From positions 1 through 64,000 of the forward strand of contig NZ_JASCQP010000045.1 in NCBI RefSeq assembly GCF_030010555.1: a stretch of 64,000 nucleotides of DNA, written 5' to 3'. A program made the position numbers and the translations under genes. The stretch's first letter is position 1. Each line of letters begins with the position of its first letter. The notes beneath the pieces were generated by a model that saw only the letters and a list, made by a program, of their open reading frames with translations, had not been told where the DNA came from and did no database searches. This document shows, one piece after another, positions 43,259-57,607 of this stretch. The DNA is from Halomonas rhizosphaerae (GTDB lineage: Bacteria > Pseudomonadota > Gammaproteobacteria > Pseudomonadales > Halomonadaceae).

Positions 43259-43366
43259 TGACCATGGAATTCAGGATGCCCTTCCTCCGGCAGGGCACCA
43301 GCGATGTCGATGCGGTCGAGTCGTGTCGGCGCCGATACCACCCCATCAGTGCAGGGTGACCAAGAG

Positions 43367-46195
43367 ATGCAACAAGGCATAATGGAGTTGATGTGGCGCT
43401 CCTCCCACGTGAGTGGCGGCAATGCCCACTATGTGGAAGCGCTCTACGAACAGTACCTCGATGATCCCTCCGCCGTTCCCGACGAATGGCGCCAGTACTT
43501 CGACCAGTTGCCGCGACCCGAGGGCGGGGCCAGCCACGATGTCCCGCTAGCACCGGTCCGGGAGCAGTTCTACCAGTTGGGCCGCCATCGGCGTACTGCC
43601 CAGGCCGGTGTCGACAGTGGCGAGAACAAGAAGCAGGTCAAGGTTCTCCAGCTGATCAACGCCTACCGCTTCCGCGGGCACCAGAAGGCCGACATCGACC
43701 CCCTCGGCCTGCGCAGCCCCACTCCCGTTCCCGATCTCGACCTCTCCTTCCACCAGCTCTCGAAGGCCGACCTGGACACCGAGTTCCAGACCGGTTCCTT
43801 CTTCCTGGGCATGGACAAGGCGCCGCTCAAGGAGATCGTCAGCGCCCTGGAGCAGACCTACTGCCGCTCCATCGGCTGCGAGATCATGCATATCGTCGAC
43901 ACCGAGGAGAAGCGCTGGCTGCAGCAGCGCTTCGAGTCGGTGCGCTCGGCCCCCAGGTTCAGTCCCGAGGTGCGCAAGCACGTGCTGGAGCGGCTGACCG
44001 CCGCCGAGGGCCTGGAGAGCTACCTGGCCTCCAAGTACCCGGGGACCAAGCGCTTCGGCCTCGAGGGTGGCGAAGCCTTCATCCCGATGATGGACGAGCT
44101 GATCCAGCGTGCCGGCGGCTACGGCACCAAGGAAGTGGTCATCGGCATGGCCCACCGCGGTCGCCTCAACCTGCTGGTCAACATCCTCGGCAAGAACCCC
44201 TCGGACCTGATCGACGAGTTCGATGGCAAGAAGGTCATCGAGCGTGGCTCGGGTGACGTCAAGTACCACCAGGGCTTCAGCTCCAACGTCATGACGCCGG
44301 GCGGTGAGGTGCACCTGGCGCTGTCGTTCAACCCCTCCCACCTGGAGATCGTCGCCCCGGTGGTCGAGGGCTCGGTGCGGGCCCGCCAGGACCGTCGGGA
44401 CGACCCGGTCGGCAACAAGGTGCTGCCGATCAACGTCCACGGCGATGCGGCCTTCGCCGGCCAGGGCGTGGTCATGGAGACCTTCCAGATGTCCCAGACC
44501 CGTGCCTACAAGACCGGCGGCACGGTGCACATCGTCATCAACAACCAGGTGGGCTTCACCACCTCGCATCCCCAGGACTCGCGCTCCACCGAGTACTGCA
44601 CCGACATTGCCAAGATGGTCCAGTCGCCCATCTTCCACGTCAACGGCGACGACCCCGACGCCGTGCTGCATGCCACCCAGGTGGCGCTGGACTATCGCCA
44701 GCAGTTCAATCGCGACGTGGTCATCGACCTGGTGTGCTACCGCCGCCGCGGCCACAACGAGGCCGACGAGCCCTCCGGCACCCAGCCGATGATGTACAGC
44801 AAGATCAGGGAACATCCGTCATCGCGGGCCCGCTACATCGAGCGGCTGGTCGGCGAGGGGCTGCTCAGCGACGACGACGCCAAGGCGATGATGGAGAAGT
44901 ACCGCGATGACCTGATGGCCGGCAACCACGTGGCCAACGCCCTGGTGCAGAAGCCCAACAAGTCGCTGTTCGTCGACTGGACCCCCTACCTGGGCCATGA
45001 GTGGACCGGCCATGCCGACACCACCGTGGACATGAAGCGTCTGCAGCGCCTCGCCGGCAGGATGTGCGAGATTCCCGACGGGATCGAGGTGCAGCGCCAG
45101 GTGGCCAAGATCTACGACGACCGGCGCAAGATGCAGGCCGGCGGCCTGGCGGTCAACTGGGGCTTCGCCGAGACCCTGGCCTACGCCACGCTGCTCGACC
45201 AGGGCCATCCGGTGCGCATCACCGGCCAGGACGTCGGTCGCGGCACCTTCTCCCACCGCCATGCGGTGGTGCACAACCAGAAGGACGGCAGTGCCTACGT
45301 GCCGCTGCAACACATGGCCGACGGCCAGCCGCGTTTCACCATCCACGACTCCTTCCTCTCGGAAGAGGCGGTGCTGGCCTTCGAGTACGGCTACGCCACG
45401 ACCATGCCCAACGCCCTGATCGTCTGGGAAGCCCAGTTCGGCGACTTCTTCAACGGCGCCCAGGTGGTGGTCGACCAGTTCATCTCCTCCGGCGAGACCA
45501 AGTGGGAGCGCCTGTGTGGCCTGACCATGCTGCTGCCCCACGGCTACGAGGGGCAGGGGCCGGAGCACTCCTCGGCGCGTCTCGAGCGCTTCCTGCAGAT
45601 GTGTGCCGAGCACAACATGCAGGTCTGCGTCCCGACTACCCCGGCGCAGATCTTCCACCTGCTGCGCCGCCAGGTGATCCGTCCGCTGAGAAAGCCGCTG
45701 GTGGTGATGTCGCCCAAGAGTCTGTTGCGCCACAAGTCGGCGACCTCGACCATCGAGGAGCTGGCCCATGGCGGCTTCCAGATGGTGCTGCCCGACCAGG
45801 GAAACCTCGAGGCCGGCAAGGTCGAGCGCATCATCCTCTGTGCCGGCAAGGTCTACTATGACCTGGCTAACTGGCGCGAGGAGAACGCCCGCGACGACGT
45901 GGCGATCCTGCGCATCGAGCAGCTCTACCCCTTCCCCAAGGAGGAACTGCTGGAGGCCATCAAGGACTACACCAACGTCACCGACGTGGTGTGGTGCCAG
46001 GAGGAGCCGCTCAACCAGGGCGCCTGGTATTCGAGCCAGCACCACATGCGGGCCGTGGCCGACATGCTGCGTGACGGCCTGGGCGGCAAGCTCAAGTTCG
46101 CCGGTCGCCCGGCATCCGCGGCACCCGCGGCGGGCTACATGTCCGTGCATACCGAACAGCAGCGCCAGCTGGTGGAAGACGCCTTCAACCTCTGA
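43367..46195 (+). CDS. sucA: 2-oxoglutarate dehydrogenase E1 component
   Basis: 942 residues (E. coli 933). Thiamine-diphosphate-dependent decarboxylase that starts the conversion of 2-oxoglutarate to succinyl-CoA. Segments [13 protein letters not shown] and [15 protein letters not shown] (thiamine binding) and [13 protein letters not shown] are typical. The start [19 protein letters not shown] (43367) matches relatives; the ATG at 43382 (MELMW) is an alternative with AAGG nearby. The open frame further upstream overlaps the hairpin region. Confidence 0.97.
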   Translation: MQQGIMELMWRSSHVSGGNAHYVEALYEQYLDDPSAVPDEWRQYFDQLPRPEGGASHDVPLAPVREQFYQLGRHRRTAQAGVDSGENKKQVKVLQLINAYRFRGHQKADIDPLGLRSPTPVPDLDLSFHQLSKADLDTEFQTGSFFLGMDKAPLKEIVSALEQTYCRSIGCEIMHIVDTEEKRWLQQRFESVRSAPRFSPEVRKHVLERLTAAEGLESYLASKYPGTKRFGLEGGEAFIPMMDELIQRAGGYGTKEVVIGMAHRGRLNLLVNILGKNPSDLIDEFDGKKVIERGSGDVKYHQGFSSNVMTPGGEVHLALSFNPSHLEIVAPVVEGSVRARQDRRDDPVGNKVLPINVHGDAAFAGQGVVMETFQMSQTRAYKTGGTVHIVINNQVGFTTSHPQDSRSTEYCTDIAKMVQSPIFHVNGDDPDAVLHATQVALDYRQQFNRDVVIDLVCYRRRGHNEADEPSGTQPMMYSKIREHPSSRARYIERLVGEGLLSDDDAKAMMEKYRDDLMAGNHVANALVQKPNKSLFVDWTPYLGHEWTGHADTTVDMKRLQRLAGRMCEIPDGIEVQRQVAKIYDDRRKMQAGGLAVNWGFAETLAYATLLDQGHPVRITGQDVGRGTFSHRHAVVHNQKDGSAYVPLQHMADGQPRFTIHDSFLSEEAVLAFEYGYATTMPNALIVWEAQFGDFFNGAQVVVDQFISSGETKWERLCGLTMLLPHGYEGQGPEHSSARLERFLQMCAEHNMQVCVPTTPAQIFHLLRRQVIRPLRKPLVVMSPKSLLRHKSATSTIEELAHGGFQMVLPDQGNLEAGKVERIILCAGKVYYDLANWREENARDDVAILRIEQLYPFPKEELLEAIKDYTNVTDVVWCQEEPLNQGAWYSSQHHMRAVADMLRDGLGGKLKFAGRPASAAPAAGYMSVHTEQQRQLVEDAFNL

Positions 46196-46236
46196 GGCGC
46201 CCACCGGGACGAGAGAGAACAGACAAGGGATACGAC

Positions 46237-49297
<3,061 letters not shown>

Positions 49298-49306
49298 GGA
49301 CAACAA

Positions 49307-49326
49307 GCGCCACCGGCAGGTGGCGC
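49307..49326. other. intercistronic hairpin between lpd and sucC
   Basis: A perfect 8-bp stem GCGCCACC/GGTGGCGC with a 4-base loop, 9 bases after the lpd stop and without a T run. Probably affects mRNA stability or partial termination within the operon. Confidence 0.6.
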
Positions 49327-49436
49327 ATCGCTTCCGGCCAAGTATCGGAGGCGAACGGTGGTGACACGGCGACCGCTGCCCAGAGGCTGCGAGCCGCGTC
49401 ATCGTTCGAGTCACATGCAACCAATGGCATGAATCG

Positions 49437-50602
<1,166 letters not shown>

Positions 50603-50603
<1 letters not shown>

Positions 50604-51475
50604 TGAGCATCCTGATCGACAAGAGCACCAAGGTCATCTGCCAGGGCTTCACCGGCGGACAGGGGACCTTCCACTCCGAGCAGGCGATCGCCTACGGCAC
50701 CCAGATGGTCGGCGGCGTGACCCCGGGCAAGGGCGGCCAGGAGCACCTGGGCCTGCCGGTGTTCAACACCGTCAAGGAAGCCGTGGCCGAGACCGGCGCC
50801 GAGGCCAGCGTGATCTACGTGCCGGCCCCGTTCTGCAAGGACTCCATCCTCGAGGCGGCCAATGCCGGCATCAAGCTGATCGTCTGCATCACCGAGGGCA
50901 TCCCGACCCTGGACATGCTCGACGTCAAGGTGAAGTGCGACGAACTGGGCGTGCGCCTGATCGGCCCGAACTGCCCCGGCGTGATCACCCCGGGCGAGTG
51001 CAAGATCGGCATCATGCCGGGGCACATCCACAAGCCGGGCAAGGTCGGTATCGTGTCGCGTTCCGGCACCCTGACCTATGAAGCGGTCAAGCAGACCACC
51101 GACCACGGCTTCGGCCAGTCCACCTGCGTGGGCATCGGCGGCGACCCGATCCCGGGCTCCAACTTCATCGACATCCTCGAGCAGTTCGAGAAGGATCCGG
51201 CGACCGAGGCGATCGTGATGATCGGCGAGATCGGCGGCACCGCCGAGGAAGAGGCAGCGGCCTACATCAAGGCCAACGTCTCCAAGCCGGTGGTCTCCTA
51301 CATCGCCGGCGTCACCGCGCCTCCCGGCAAGCGCATGGGCCATGCCGGCGCCATCATCGCCGGTGGCAAGGGCACCGCGGACGAGAAGTTCGCCGCCCTG
51401 GAAGCCGCAGGCGTGAAGACCGTGCGTTCGCTGGCCGAGATCGGCGATGCGCTGAAGGCAGCGACCGGCTGGTAA
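50603..51475 (+). CDS. sucD: succinyl-CoA synthetase alpha subunit
   Basis: 290 residues. CoA-binding Rossmann domain ([16 protein letters not shown]) and the phosphohistidine loop [11 protein letters not shown] near residue 246. Last gene of the operon, followed by a terminator. Confidence 0.98.
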
Positions 51476-51511
51476 GTCAGCTGCGCTGCCTTCGGGCAAA
51501 AAGAAGTACTC

Positions 51512-51545
51512 CAAGGGCACCCGCTGGGTGCCCTTGTTGTTATCG
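51512..51545 (+). terminator. terminator of the sdh-suc operon
   Basis: An 11-bp stem CAAGGGCACCC/GGGTGCCCTTG (51512-51522 with 51526-51536) with a 3-base loop, then TTGTTAT, 37 bases after the sucD stop. Confidence 0.85.
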
Positions 51546-51585
51546 GCGTTTGATTTCCAACTGATCCACACCCGGCACACGCATG

Positions 51586-51613
51586 ACGGCCCACCACAAG
51601 GTGGGCCGTTTTT
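51586..51613 (+). terminator. second, tandem terminator
   Basis: A 10-bp stem ACGGCCCACC/GGTGGGCCGT with a 4-base loop, followed by TTTTT (51609-51613). It insulates the next gene from sdh-suc read-through. Confidence 0.88.
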
Positions 51614-51627
51614 GTCTTCCCCCCGTC

Positions 51628-51655
51628 TTGACTACTGTCTCGGTTGGCTTAATAT
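51628..51655 (+). promoter_or_regulatory. promoter of the RHH regulator / PHA depolymerase genes
   Basis: TTGACT (51628-51633), 16 bases, TAATAT (51650-51655). It starts only 15 bases after the second terminator and touches the palindromic operator at its downstream end. Confidence 0.7.
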
Positions 51656-51673
51656 ACCATCCATATGGATGGT
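51656..51673. promoter_or_regulatory. 18-bp perfect palindrome, likely operator
   Basis: ACCATCCATATGGATGGT is a perfect dyad directly after the -10 box, covering the expected transcription start. Ribbon-helix-helix dimers commonly bind such palindromes, so autorepression by the product of the next gene is likely (inference). Confidence 0.75.
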
Positions 51674-51747
51674 GTATAGAGTATATAAAAATGGTCATAG
51701 ACAACCGGGAGGGGAGTCTCCCCTCCTGGGCCAACGAGGTACACCAC

Positions 51748-52164
51748 ATGAGCGTCCATGAGCTTCGCCGCAAGTCCGGCGATTCCAGCGAGAAGATCAC
51801 CATCAACCTGGGGGTCGTCGACCTGGGGCAGATCGATCTGCTGGTCCAGGAAGGGTTCTATTCCAATCGCACCGACCTGATCCGCACGGCCATCCGCAAC
51901 CAGCTGGCGACCCATGCCGAGGTGGTCAGGGAGACCGTGACACGCAAGGCCTTCGTGCTGGGGCTCGAGCATTACAGTCGCACGGACCTGGAGGCCCTCC
52001 AGTCGGCAGGAGAGACGTTGCAGATACAGGTCCTGGGCATGGCCAGCATCGCCGACGACGTACCACCGGAGCTTGCCCGCGCCACCATCGAGTCGGTGGT
52101 CGTGCTGGGCGCCCTGCATGCCAGCGCGGCGGTCAAGGCCGCCCTGGCGGATCGGATCCACTGA
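51748..52164 (+). CDS. ribbon-helix-helix (CopG-type) transcriptional regulator
   Basis: 138 residues. Residues about 16-55 (KITINLGVVDLGQIDLLVQ, FYSNRTDLIRTAIRNQL) form a strand-helix-helix DNA-binding unit; the C-terminal 80 residues, rich in Ala/Leu/Val, may be an oligomerisation or sensor domain. GAGGT lies 7 bases before the ATG at 51748; an in-frame ATG at 51691 is less likely because of the leader. Lies 24 bases before the PHA depolymerase gene, so it probably controls it. Confidence 0.85.
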   Translation: MSVHELRRKSGDSSEKITINLGVVDLGQIDLLVQEGFYSNRTDLIRTAIRNQLATHAEVVRETVTRKAFVLGLEHYSRTDLEALQSAGETLQIQVLGMASIADDVPPELARATIESVVVLGALHASAAVKAALADRIH

Positions 52165-52188
52165 ATCATTGAATTGGGGAGAGCGACG

Positions 52189-53529
52189 ATGATCGACGCC
52201 ACCATGACGCGACGAATGGAAGACGCAACACGGCTCACCCGCGCCGGGAAGCTGCACGAGGCCATGGCCATCCTGCAGGGCGCCGTGCCCGGGGGGAGGG
52301 GAGGGGCGAGGGACGAGGCAACGCCGGAAGAACCGAACCGCTCGGGGAATATTTTCGAGGGGACCTGCCAGGTCATCGACGGGGAGGCGCGGGCGTCGAG
52401 GTCAGCGTCCGCTGAGTCGGGGTCGCACCGAAGAGGGGAGCCGTCAGCGGGAGCGGCGCAATCCACGGCATTTGACCATGCCCGTCAGGCGACCAGGGGG
52501 ATTTTCCCGGGCGGAGATGTCGGGCTGCCCTCTGCCTGGCGCGACAAGTGGCGCCACTTGCGTGAGACCGTGGTGCAGCAGCCGGAGCAGGCTCGGCGCA
52601 CCAGCGCGCCAGCGGCGCCCGGCACGTTCACCGCCGGTAGCTTTGCCAATCAGGCCGGCACGCGCGAGTACAAGCTGTATCTCCCCAGTGGCTATCACGG
52701 GCAGGCACTGCCGCTGGTGGTCATGCTGCATGGCTGTACGCAGGATCCGGACGACTTCGCTGCAGGGACCTCCATGAATCGGCTGGCCGAAGAGCAGCCG
52801 TGTTGCGTGCTCTATCCGGCCCAGCCGATGACCGCCAACAGTTCGAAGTGCTGGAACTGGTTCAAGGCCGACGACCAGCAGCGCGAGGGCGGTGAGCCAG
52901 CCATCCTTGCCGGCATGACCCGTCAGGTCATCGACATGCACGGGCTCGATGCGAGCCGGGTCTACGTCGCGGGACTCTCGGCGGGTGCGGCCATGGCAAC
53001 GACACTTGCGATGACTTATCCGGATCTCTTTGCGGCGGTGGGCGTGCACTCCGGGCTGCCCCATGGCGTTGCCCAGAGTCTTCCCGATGCCCTGGGGGCG
53101 ATGCAGGGGGGCACGAGGCCCCTCGGGGGTGGCGGCACAGCGCGAGCCTCAGGGTGGGCGTCGGAGGTGCCTGCCATCATCTTTCATGGCGACCGGGACA
53201 CGACCGTGCATCCCAGCAATGCGGATCGCGTTGCCGCCCAGTACGCCGCCACGCGCAGAGAGGACAAGACGGCAAGCCACCGTGAGGGCAACGCCAGGGT
53301 AACGGTGGAGCAGGGGCAGGTGGCCGAAGGCCATGCCTATACCCGTACGACGCATCACGATGCGAAGGGTGAGCCACGCCTGGAGCAGTGGCAGGTACAC
53401 GGCGCGGGTCACGCCTGGTCGGGGGGGAGCGCGCATGGAAGTTATACCGATCCCAGCGGGCCCGATGCCGCGAAGGAGATGCTGCGCTTCTTCTTCTGCC
53501 ATCGGCGGGACGAGCGCAGCATGAGCTGA
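52189..53529 (+). CDS. PHB/PHA depolymerase-family esterase
   Basis: 446 residues, alpha/beta hydrolase of the esterase_phb (LpqC-like) family, which cleaves short-chain polyhydroxyalkanoates or related esters. The catalytic domain starts near residue 145: oxyanion region LHGCTQ (about 180), lipase box GLSAG with Ser264, Asp in GDRDTTVHP and His in GAGHAWSGG. The N-terminal 140 residues start with an amphipathic helix (DATRLTRAGKLHEAMAILQ) usual in this family and a poorly conserved linker. No signal peptide is seen, so the substrate may be intracellular PHA. GGGGAGAG precedes the ATG at 52189. Confidence 0.88.
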   Translation: MIDATMTRRMEDATRLTRAGKLHEAMAILQGAVPGGRGGARDEATPEEPNRSGNIFEGTCQVIDGEARASRSASAESGSHRRGEPSAGAAQSTAFDHARQATRGIFPGGDVGLPSAWRDKWRHLRETVVQQPEQARRTSAPAAPGTFTAGSFANQAGTREYKLYLPSGYHGQALPLVVMLHGCTQDPDDFAAGTSMNRLAEEQPCCVLYPAQPMTANSSKCWNWFKADDQQREGGEPAILAGMTRQVIDMHGLDASRVYVAGLSAGAAMATTLAMTYPDLFAAVGVHSGLPHGVAQSLPDALGAMQGGTRPLGGGGTARASGWASEVPAIIFHGDRDTTVHPSNADRVAAQYAATRREDKTASHREGNARVTVEQGQVAEGHAYTRTTHHDAKGEPRLEQWQVHGAGHAWSGGSAHGSYTDPSGPDAAKEMLRFFFCHRRDERSMS

Positions 53530-53611
53530 GGCGTCATCTGGCAGTCGTGAGCCCCTTGACACAATTCACTAGCATGTCGGGTATCGCTCGACTAGCCAAG
53601 GAGACAGGGTA

Positions 53612-54481
53612 ATGGCAAAGGTGCCCGCCGCCTATCGCGCCACGCAAGGTTCCATTCTCGACGTGGACCGCGACTTCTATGCCCGGCTGACGGCGCCAGA
53701 GGCGCGGACGCGTATTCAGCAGCTGGTCGTGCCGATCCGCGAGGGACTGGCCTGGGAGGTGCCGGCCGGTCATGTGCTGCGTCTCTCGACGCTGGAGGGG
53801 CCGCAGGTGGGAGATCTCAACCTATGGCATCGCCATAACCCGCGGGAGCGCTTCTGGGCCTCACGCACTCGCCAGCTGCAGCGGGCCCATGTGTCCACGT
53901 TCGATCGCCTGTGGTCGTCGCTACCCTATCTGCGGCCCATGGCGACCATCATCGACGATACCCTGGCGGGCTACGGCATGGACGCCGACGGTGGACGCGT
54001 CCATGACCTGCTGGGGACGCGCTGTGACCCCTACGTCAACAAGCTGCTGACCGGCGAGGACTTCGACCATCACTGTCATTCCAATCTGGTGCGTGCGGTG
54101 GCTCCCTTCGGGCTCACCGAGTTCGACGTGCATGACGTGCTGAATGTCTTCCAGTGCACCGGACTCAATGACGATGACCAGTACTTCATGAAGGCCTGTC
54201 CGGCACGCGATGGCGATTATATCGAGCTGTTCGCCGAGGTCGACCTGCTGTGCGCGCTGTCGTGCTGCCCGGGCGGGGACCTGTCGGCCGACCTGTGGGG
54301 CCCCGACGCCCGAGATCCTCTGGCAACCTGCCATCCCATCGGGGTCGAGGTCTTTCGGCTGGCGCCGTCACTGCTGGCGGGCTGGGAGCCGCCGGCGTAT
54401 GCGCCTTACCGGGGCGGGCACGGCATGCGCACCCCGGCCATCGACTGGACGGCGGAGAAGCAGCGTCGTTACAACAGCTGA
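53612..54481 (+). CDS. DUF1989 (urea carboxylase-associated family) protein
   Basis: 289 residues. The DUF1989 domain covers most of the protein, with conserved GDLNLWH, LLGTRCDPYVNKLLTG, HCHSN and CALSCCPGGD motifs; Cys and His there may bind a metal. Relatives lie beside urea carboxylase or aminomethyltransferase genes, but none is present here, so the substrate is unknown. Lies 82 bases after the PHA depolymerase. Confidence 0.85.
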   Translation: MAKVPAAYRATQGSILDVDRDFYARLTAPEARTRIQQLVVPIREGLAWEVPAGHVLRLSTLEGPQVGDLNLWHRHNPRERFWASRTRQLQRAHVSTFDRLWSSLPYLRPMATIIDDTLAGYGMDADGGRVHDLLGTRCDPYVNKLLTGEDFDHHCHSNLVRAVAPFGLTEFDVHDVLNVFQCTGLNDDDQYFMKACPARDGDYIELFAEVDLLCALSCCPGGDLSADLWGPDARDPLATCHPIGVEVFRLAPSLLAGWEPPAYAPYRGGHGMRTPAIDWTAEKQRRYNS

Positions 54482-54579
54482 GGAGGCATAGGCGTTCAAC
54501 ATGGCTCAGGCCATGAGGTTACCCTTGGAGCGTGGAGCCTTCGGCACCAGGCAGGTGTCGAAGGCGTGACGGCAGAGGC

Positions 54580-56520
54580 TCAGTCGGCCGGACGACCCAC
54601 CAGCGAGCGGGTCTCCTCGCGGGCCTCGGTCAGCACCACGCGGATGACGTCGCCGAGCTTGAAGCGCTCCTCGCCCTCGACCTGGACGCGTCCCTCTTTG
54701 TCGTCGATTGCCACCTTCGTGCGGTCGCTGTGCATCAGCGGGGCCGGGATGAAGGCGGTGGCGCCATTGGCGGTCAGGCGCACCCGCATGCCGCCGCGGT
54801 TGACGGCGATGACCTCGGCCTCGAAGCTCTCCTGGGCCTCGGCGGCCGGGGTCAGGTAGCGCACATAGAGCCAGTCCTTGACGTCGCGCTCGGCCATGCG
54901 GTTCAGCCGGCGGCGCTCGGTGAGCTGCTCGGTGAGCTGCTGGCTGGCCTCGGCCGGGGCCTGCTCGCCCTTGAGGACCCGCTTGATCAGGCGGTGGTTG
55001 ACCATGTCGCCGTACTTGCGGATCGGCGAGGTCCAGGTGGCATAGGCGGCTAGCCCCAGGCCGAAGTGCGGGCCGGGCTGGGCGGACATGCTGGTGAAGC
55101 CCTGGAAGCGGCGCAGGCGGGCATCCAGCCAGGCGTCGTCGCGGCCCTCGAGCTCGCGCTTGAGCTCGGTGTAGCGGGGCAGTTCGGTGAGCTGCTCGCG
55201 CTCCACCTGGATGTCCTGGCTGGCCAGGAACTCCTGGGCGGCCTCGGCCTTCTCCGGTTCGAACGCGCGGTGGACGTTGAAGATGCCGTGACCGACGTGC
55301 TCGGCGAGCAGGTGCGCGCAGCAGGCGTTGGCGGCGATCATCGACTCCTCGATCATGCGGTTGGCGATGCGCCGATGCTCGGTGCGGATGTCCAGCACGT
55401 TGCCGGCCTCGTCCAGGTCGAAGACGAAGTCGGGCCGGTCCTTGAACACCAGGGCGTGGGCCGCCCGCCAGGCGCTGCGCGCCTCGGTCATGGCTTCGAG
55501 TGCCTTGAGCTGTTCGCCGATCGCATCAACCGGCGCCCAGTCGCCCTGACCCTCGAGCCAGTCGGAGACCCGGTCGTAGGCGAGCTTGGCATGGGAGCGC
55601 GCGGTGGCGGCGAAGAAGCGATAGTCGCCGAGGCTGCCGTCGGCGCCGACCTCCAGGGTGCAGGCCAGCACCGGGCGATCCTTGTCCTCCCACAGCGAGC
55701 AGAGGTCGTCGGCCAGCTGCTCGGGCAGCATGGTGACGTTCTGGCCCGGCAGGTAGACGGTGAAGGCGCGGGTGCGGGCCTCCAGGTCGGCGGCATGCCC
55801 CTCCTCCACGTAGGCGGTGGGGTCGGCGATGGCCACCGTCAGCGACCAGCCGCCCTCCTCGCGGGAGCGGATGCGCAGAGCGTCATCCATGTCGCGGGTC
55901 TTCTCGCCGTCGATGGTGAAGAAGGGCTCGGCGGTCAGGTCCTCGCGCGCGAGGCCTTCGTCGCGCAGCGGCCAGTCATGGCCGGCGTCCGGGCACTCCT
56001 GCTCGAGGGCATGGCGGGCCAGGGTCACGCGCCACGGCACGGCCGGGTCGTCGGTCTTGGCCACCAGCTCGTCGATCTGGGTGAAGAAGGCGCGATCGTC
56101 GGGCTTGAGGGGGTGGCGCACCAGGCGGGCCACCACCCAGTCGCCGTCGGCGATGCTCGCCTCGTCGAGGCTGCGCTTGATGCGGGCCTTGAGGGCGGTC
56201 TTGATCGAGGGGTGATCGGGAATCACCGCCAGGCGACCGTCGCGCTTCTGCACCCTGGCGATGAAGCGTTGCATGCCGGTCTCGATCAGGGTGTCGGGCT
56301 CGACCGAGGTCTTGTCACCCTCCTCGTGGAGGATGGCCTCGACGCGGTCACCATGCAGCACTGTCTTCATGGCGGGGGGCGGCACGAAGTAGGAGTTGCC
56401 GTCGTCGGTCTCGAGGAAACCGAAGCCCCTGTCGGTGGCCTTGATCACGCCCTCGACGCGAGGGGTGTTGGAGCGGATCTGTTGCTTGAGCTGGGCAAGC
56501 GCCGAGTTGTTCTGCAGCAT
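54580..56520 (-). CDS. rnb: exoribonuclease II
   Basis: 646 residues (E. coli Rnb 644), aligned along its whole length: MLQNNSALAQLKQQIRSNTPR (E. coli MFQDNPLLAQLKQQ). Cold-shock domains at the N-terminus (GFGFLETDDGNSYFVPPP), RNB catalytic domain with TIDGEKTRDMDDAL (Mg-binding Asp residues) and a C-terminal S1 domain. Degrades mRNA 3' to 5'. The start at 56520 is fixed by homology; the open frame upstream to 56955 is not coding. Confidence 0.97.
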   Translation of the reverse strand: MLQNNSALAQLKQQIRSNTPRVEGVIKATDRGFGFLETDDGNSYFVPPPAMKTVLHGDRVEAILHEEGDKTSVEPDTLIETGMQRFIARVQKRDGRLAVIPDHPSIKTALKARIKRSLDEASIADGDWVVARLVRHPLKPDDRAFFTQIDELVAKTDDPAVPWRVTLARHALEQECPDAGHDWPLRDEGLAREDLTAEPFFTIDGEKTRDMDDALRIRSREEGGWSLTVAIADPTAYVEEGHAADLEARTRAFTVYLPGQNVTMLPEQLADDLCSLWEDKDRPVLACTLEVGADGSLGDYRFFAATARSHAKLAYDRVSDWLEGQGDWAPVDAIGEQLKALEAMTEARSAWRAAHALVFKDRPDFVFDLDEAGNVLDIRTEHRRIANRMIEESMIAANACCAHLLAEHVGHGIFNVHRAFEPEKAEAAQEFLASQDIQVEREQLTELPRYTELKRELEGRDDAWLDARLRRFQGFTSMSAQPGPHFGLGLAAYATWTSPIRKYGDMVNHRLIKRVLKGEQAPAEASQQLTEQLTERRRLNRMAERDVKDWLYVRYLTPAAEAQESFEAEVIAVNRGGMRVRLTANGATAFIPAPLMHSDRTKVAIDDKEGRVQVEGEERFKLGDVIRVVLTEAREETRSLVGRPAD

Positions 56521-56755
56521 GGTCACGATCGGTTGGCGGGTAGGGGGGTCACTATACGGATTCGCGACCGTGGCGCCAAACGGCGTGCCGGGGCACCAAA
56601 CGGAATCAGTCACTTGCGATGGCGCCCCGGCCAAAGGCGAGGGAGTGGCGCCCGGTGAACGCTTCCCGGGGCCAGGAGCGGCCGGCGCGAGCCAAGGAAG
56701 ACAGGGCGGGGCGCCTTCGGTAGCCTTGAAGGCTTCACGACATGCGGAAGGCCCC

Positions 56756-57556
56756 ATGACCCCACGACTGATCGTCTCCGACCTCGACGGCACCCTGCTC
56801 GGAGCCGACCATGACCTGCACCCGACGACCGTCGACACCCTGCGGGCACTGGCGGGGCAGGGCCACCATCTGGCATTTGCCTCGGGCCGACACTTCCGGG
56901 ACATGCAGCGCTTCCGCGAGCGTCTGGGTGTGCCGGTGCACGTGATCAGCACCAACGGCGCCTATCTCCACGACACCGAAGGCCGCCTGGTCACCGCCCG
57001 CCACCTGGAGGCCTCACTGGCCCGGGCGCTGATCGCCCTGCCGCGTCCTCCCGAGGTGCGCCTCAACCTCTACCACGAGCACGAGTGGCTGATCGATGCC
57101 GAGGCGCCTGGCCTGCTGGCGCTGCATGCCCACACCGGCTTCGGCTACCGGGTCGCCGACCCCGGTGAGCTCGACGGCGAGGGGGTCGGCAAGGTGCTCT
57201 ATATCGGCGAGCCGGACGAGGTCAGGCGGCTGGAAGCGACGATCCGCGCTCGCCATGGCGCGCGGCTTCACCTGACCTGGTCGATGGCCACGTCCCTGGA
57301 GATCATGGCCGAGGGGGTGAACAAGGGTACCGCCCTCGCCGCACTGCTCGAGCGCCTGGGGCTCGGCCCCGAGGCGTGCCTGGCCTTCGGCGACAACCTC
57401 AACGATACCGAGATGCTCACCCTGGCCGGCGAGGCCCACCTCATGGCCAATGCCCATCCCGACCTGGCCAGCCGGCTTCCCGGGGCCGAGCGCATCGGCC
57501 ATCACGATGACCAGGCCGTGGCCACTTGGCTGCGCGAGCGCTTCTACCTCTCATGA
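56756..57556 (+). CDS. HAD-superfamily (Cof-type) phosphatase
   Basis: 266 residues. HAD motif I VSDLDGTLL (7-15), motif IV GDNLNDTEML near 208, and a Cof/YidA-type C2 cap. Likely dephosphorylates sugar or nucleotide phosphates; the specific substrate cannot be told. Divergent from rnb with a 235-base gap that shows no other gene. Confidence 0.92.
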   Translation: MTPRLIVSDLDGTLLGADHDLHPTTVDTLRALAGQGHHLAFASGRHFRDMQRFRERLGVPVHVISTNGAYLHDTEGRLVTARHLEASLARALIALPRPPEVRLNLYHEHEWLIDAEAPGLLALHAHTGFGYRVADPGELDGEGVGKVLYIGEPDEVRRLEATIRARHGARLHLTWSMATSLEIMAEGVNKGTALAALLERLGLGPEACLAFGDNLNDTEMLTLAGEAHLMANAHPDLASRLPGAERIGHHDDQAVATWLRERFYLS

Positions 57557-57563
57557 ACGCATA

Positions 57564-57583
57564 ACGGCGCCCGCGGGCGCCGT
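57564..57583. terminator. bidirectional hairpin between the HAD gene and uspA-like gene
   Basis: ACGGCGCCC/GGGCGCCGT, 9-bp perfect stem around a 2-base centre, in the 51-base convergent gap; no T run on either side. Confidence 0.6.
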
Positions 57584-57607
57584 CGATGGCTTGTTCGTCG
57601 CCTGGGG

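Noticed and set aside
55066-56658. 530-codon plus-strand open frame opposite rnb
   Set aside because: rnb aligns with E. coli RNase II along its full length; the antisense frame shows no domain.
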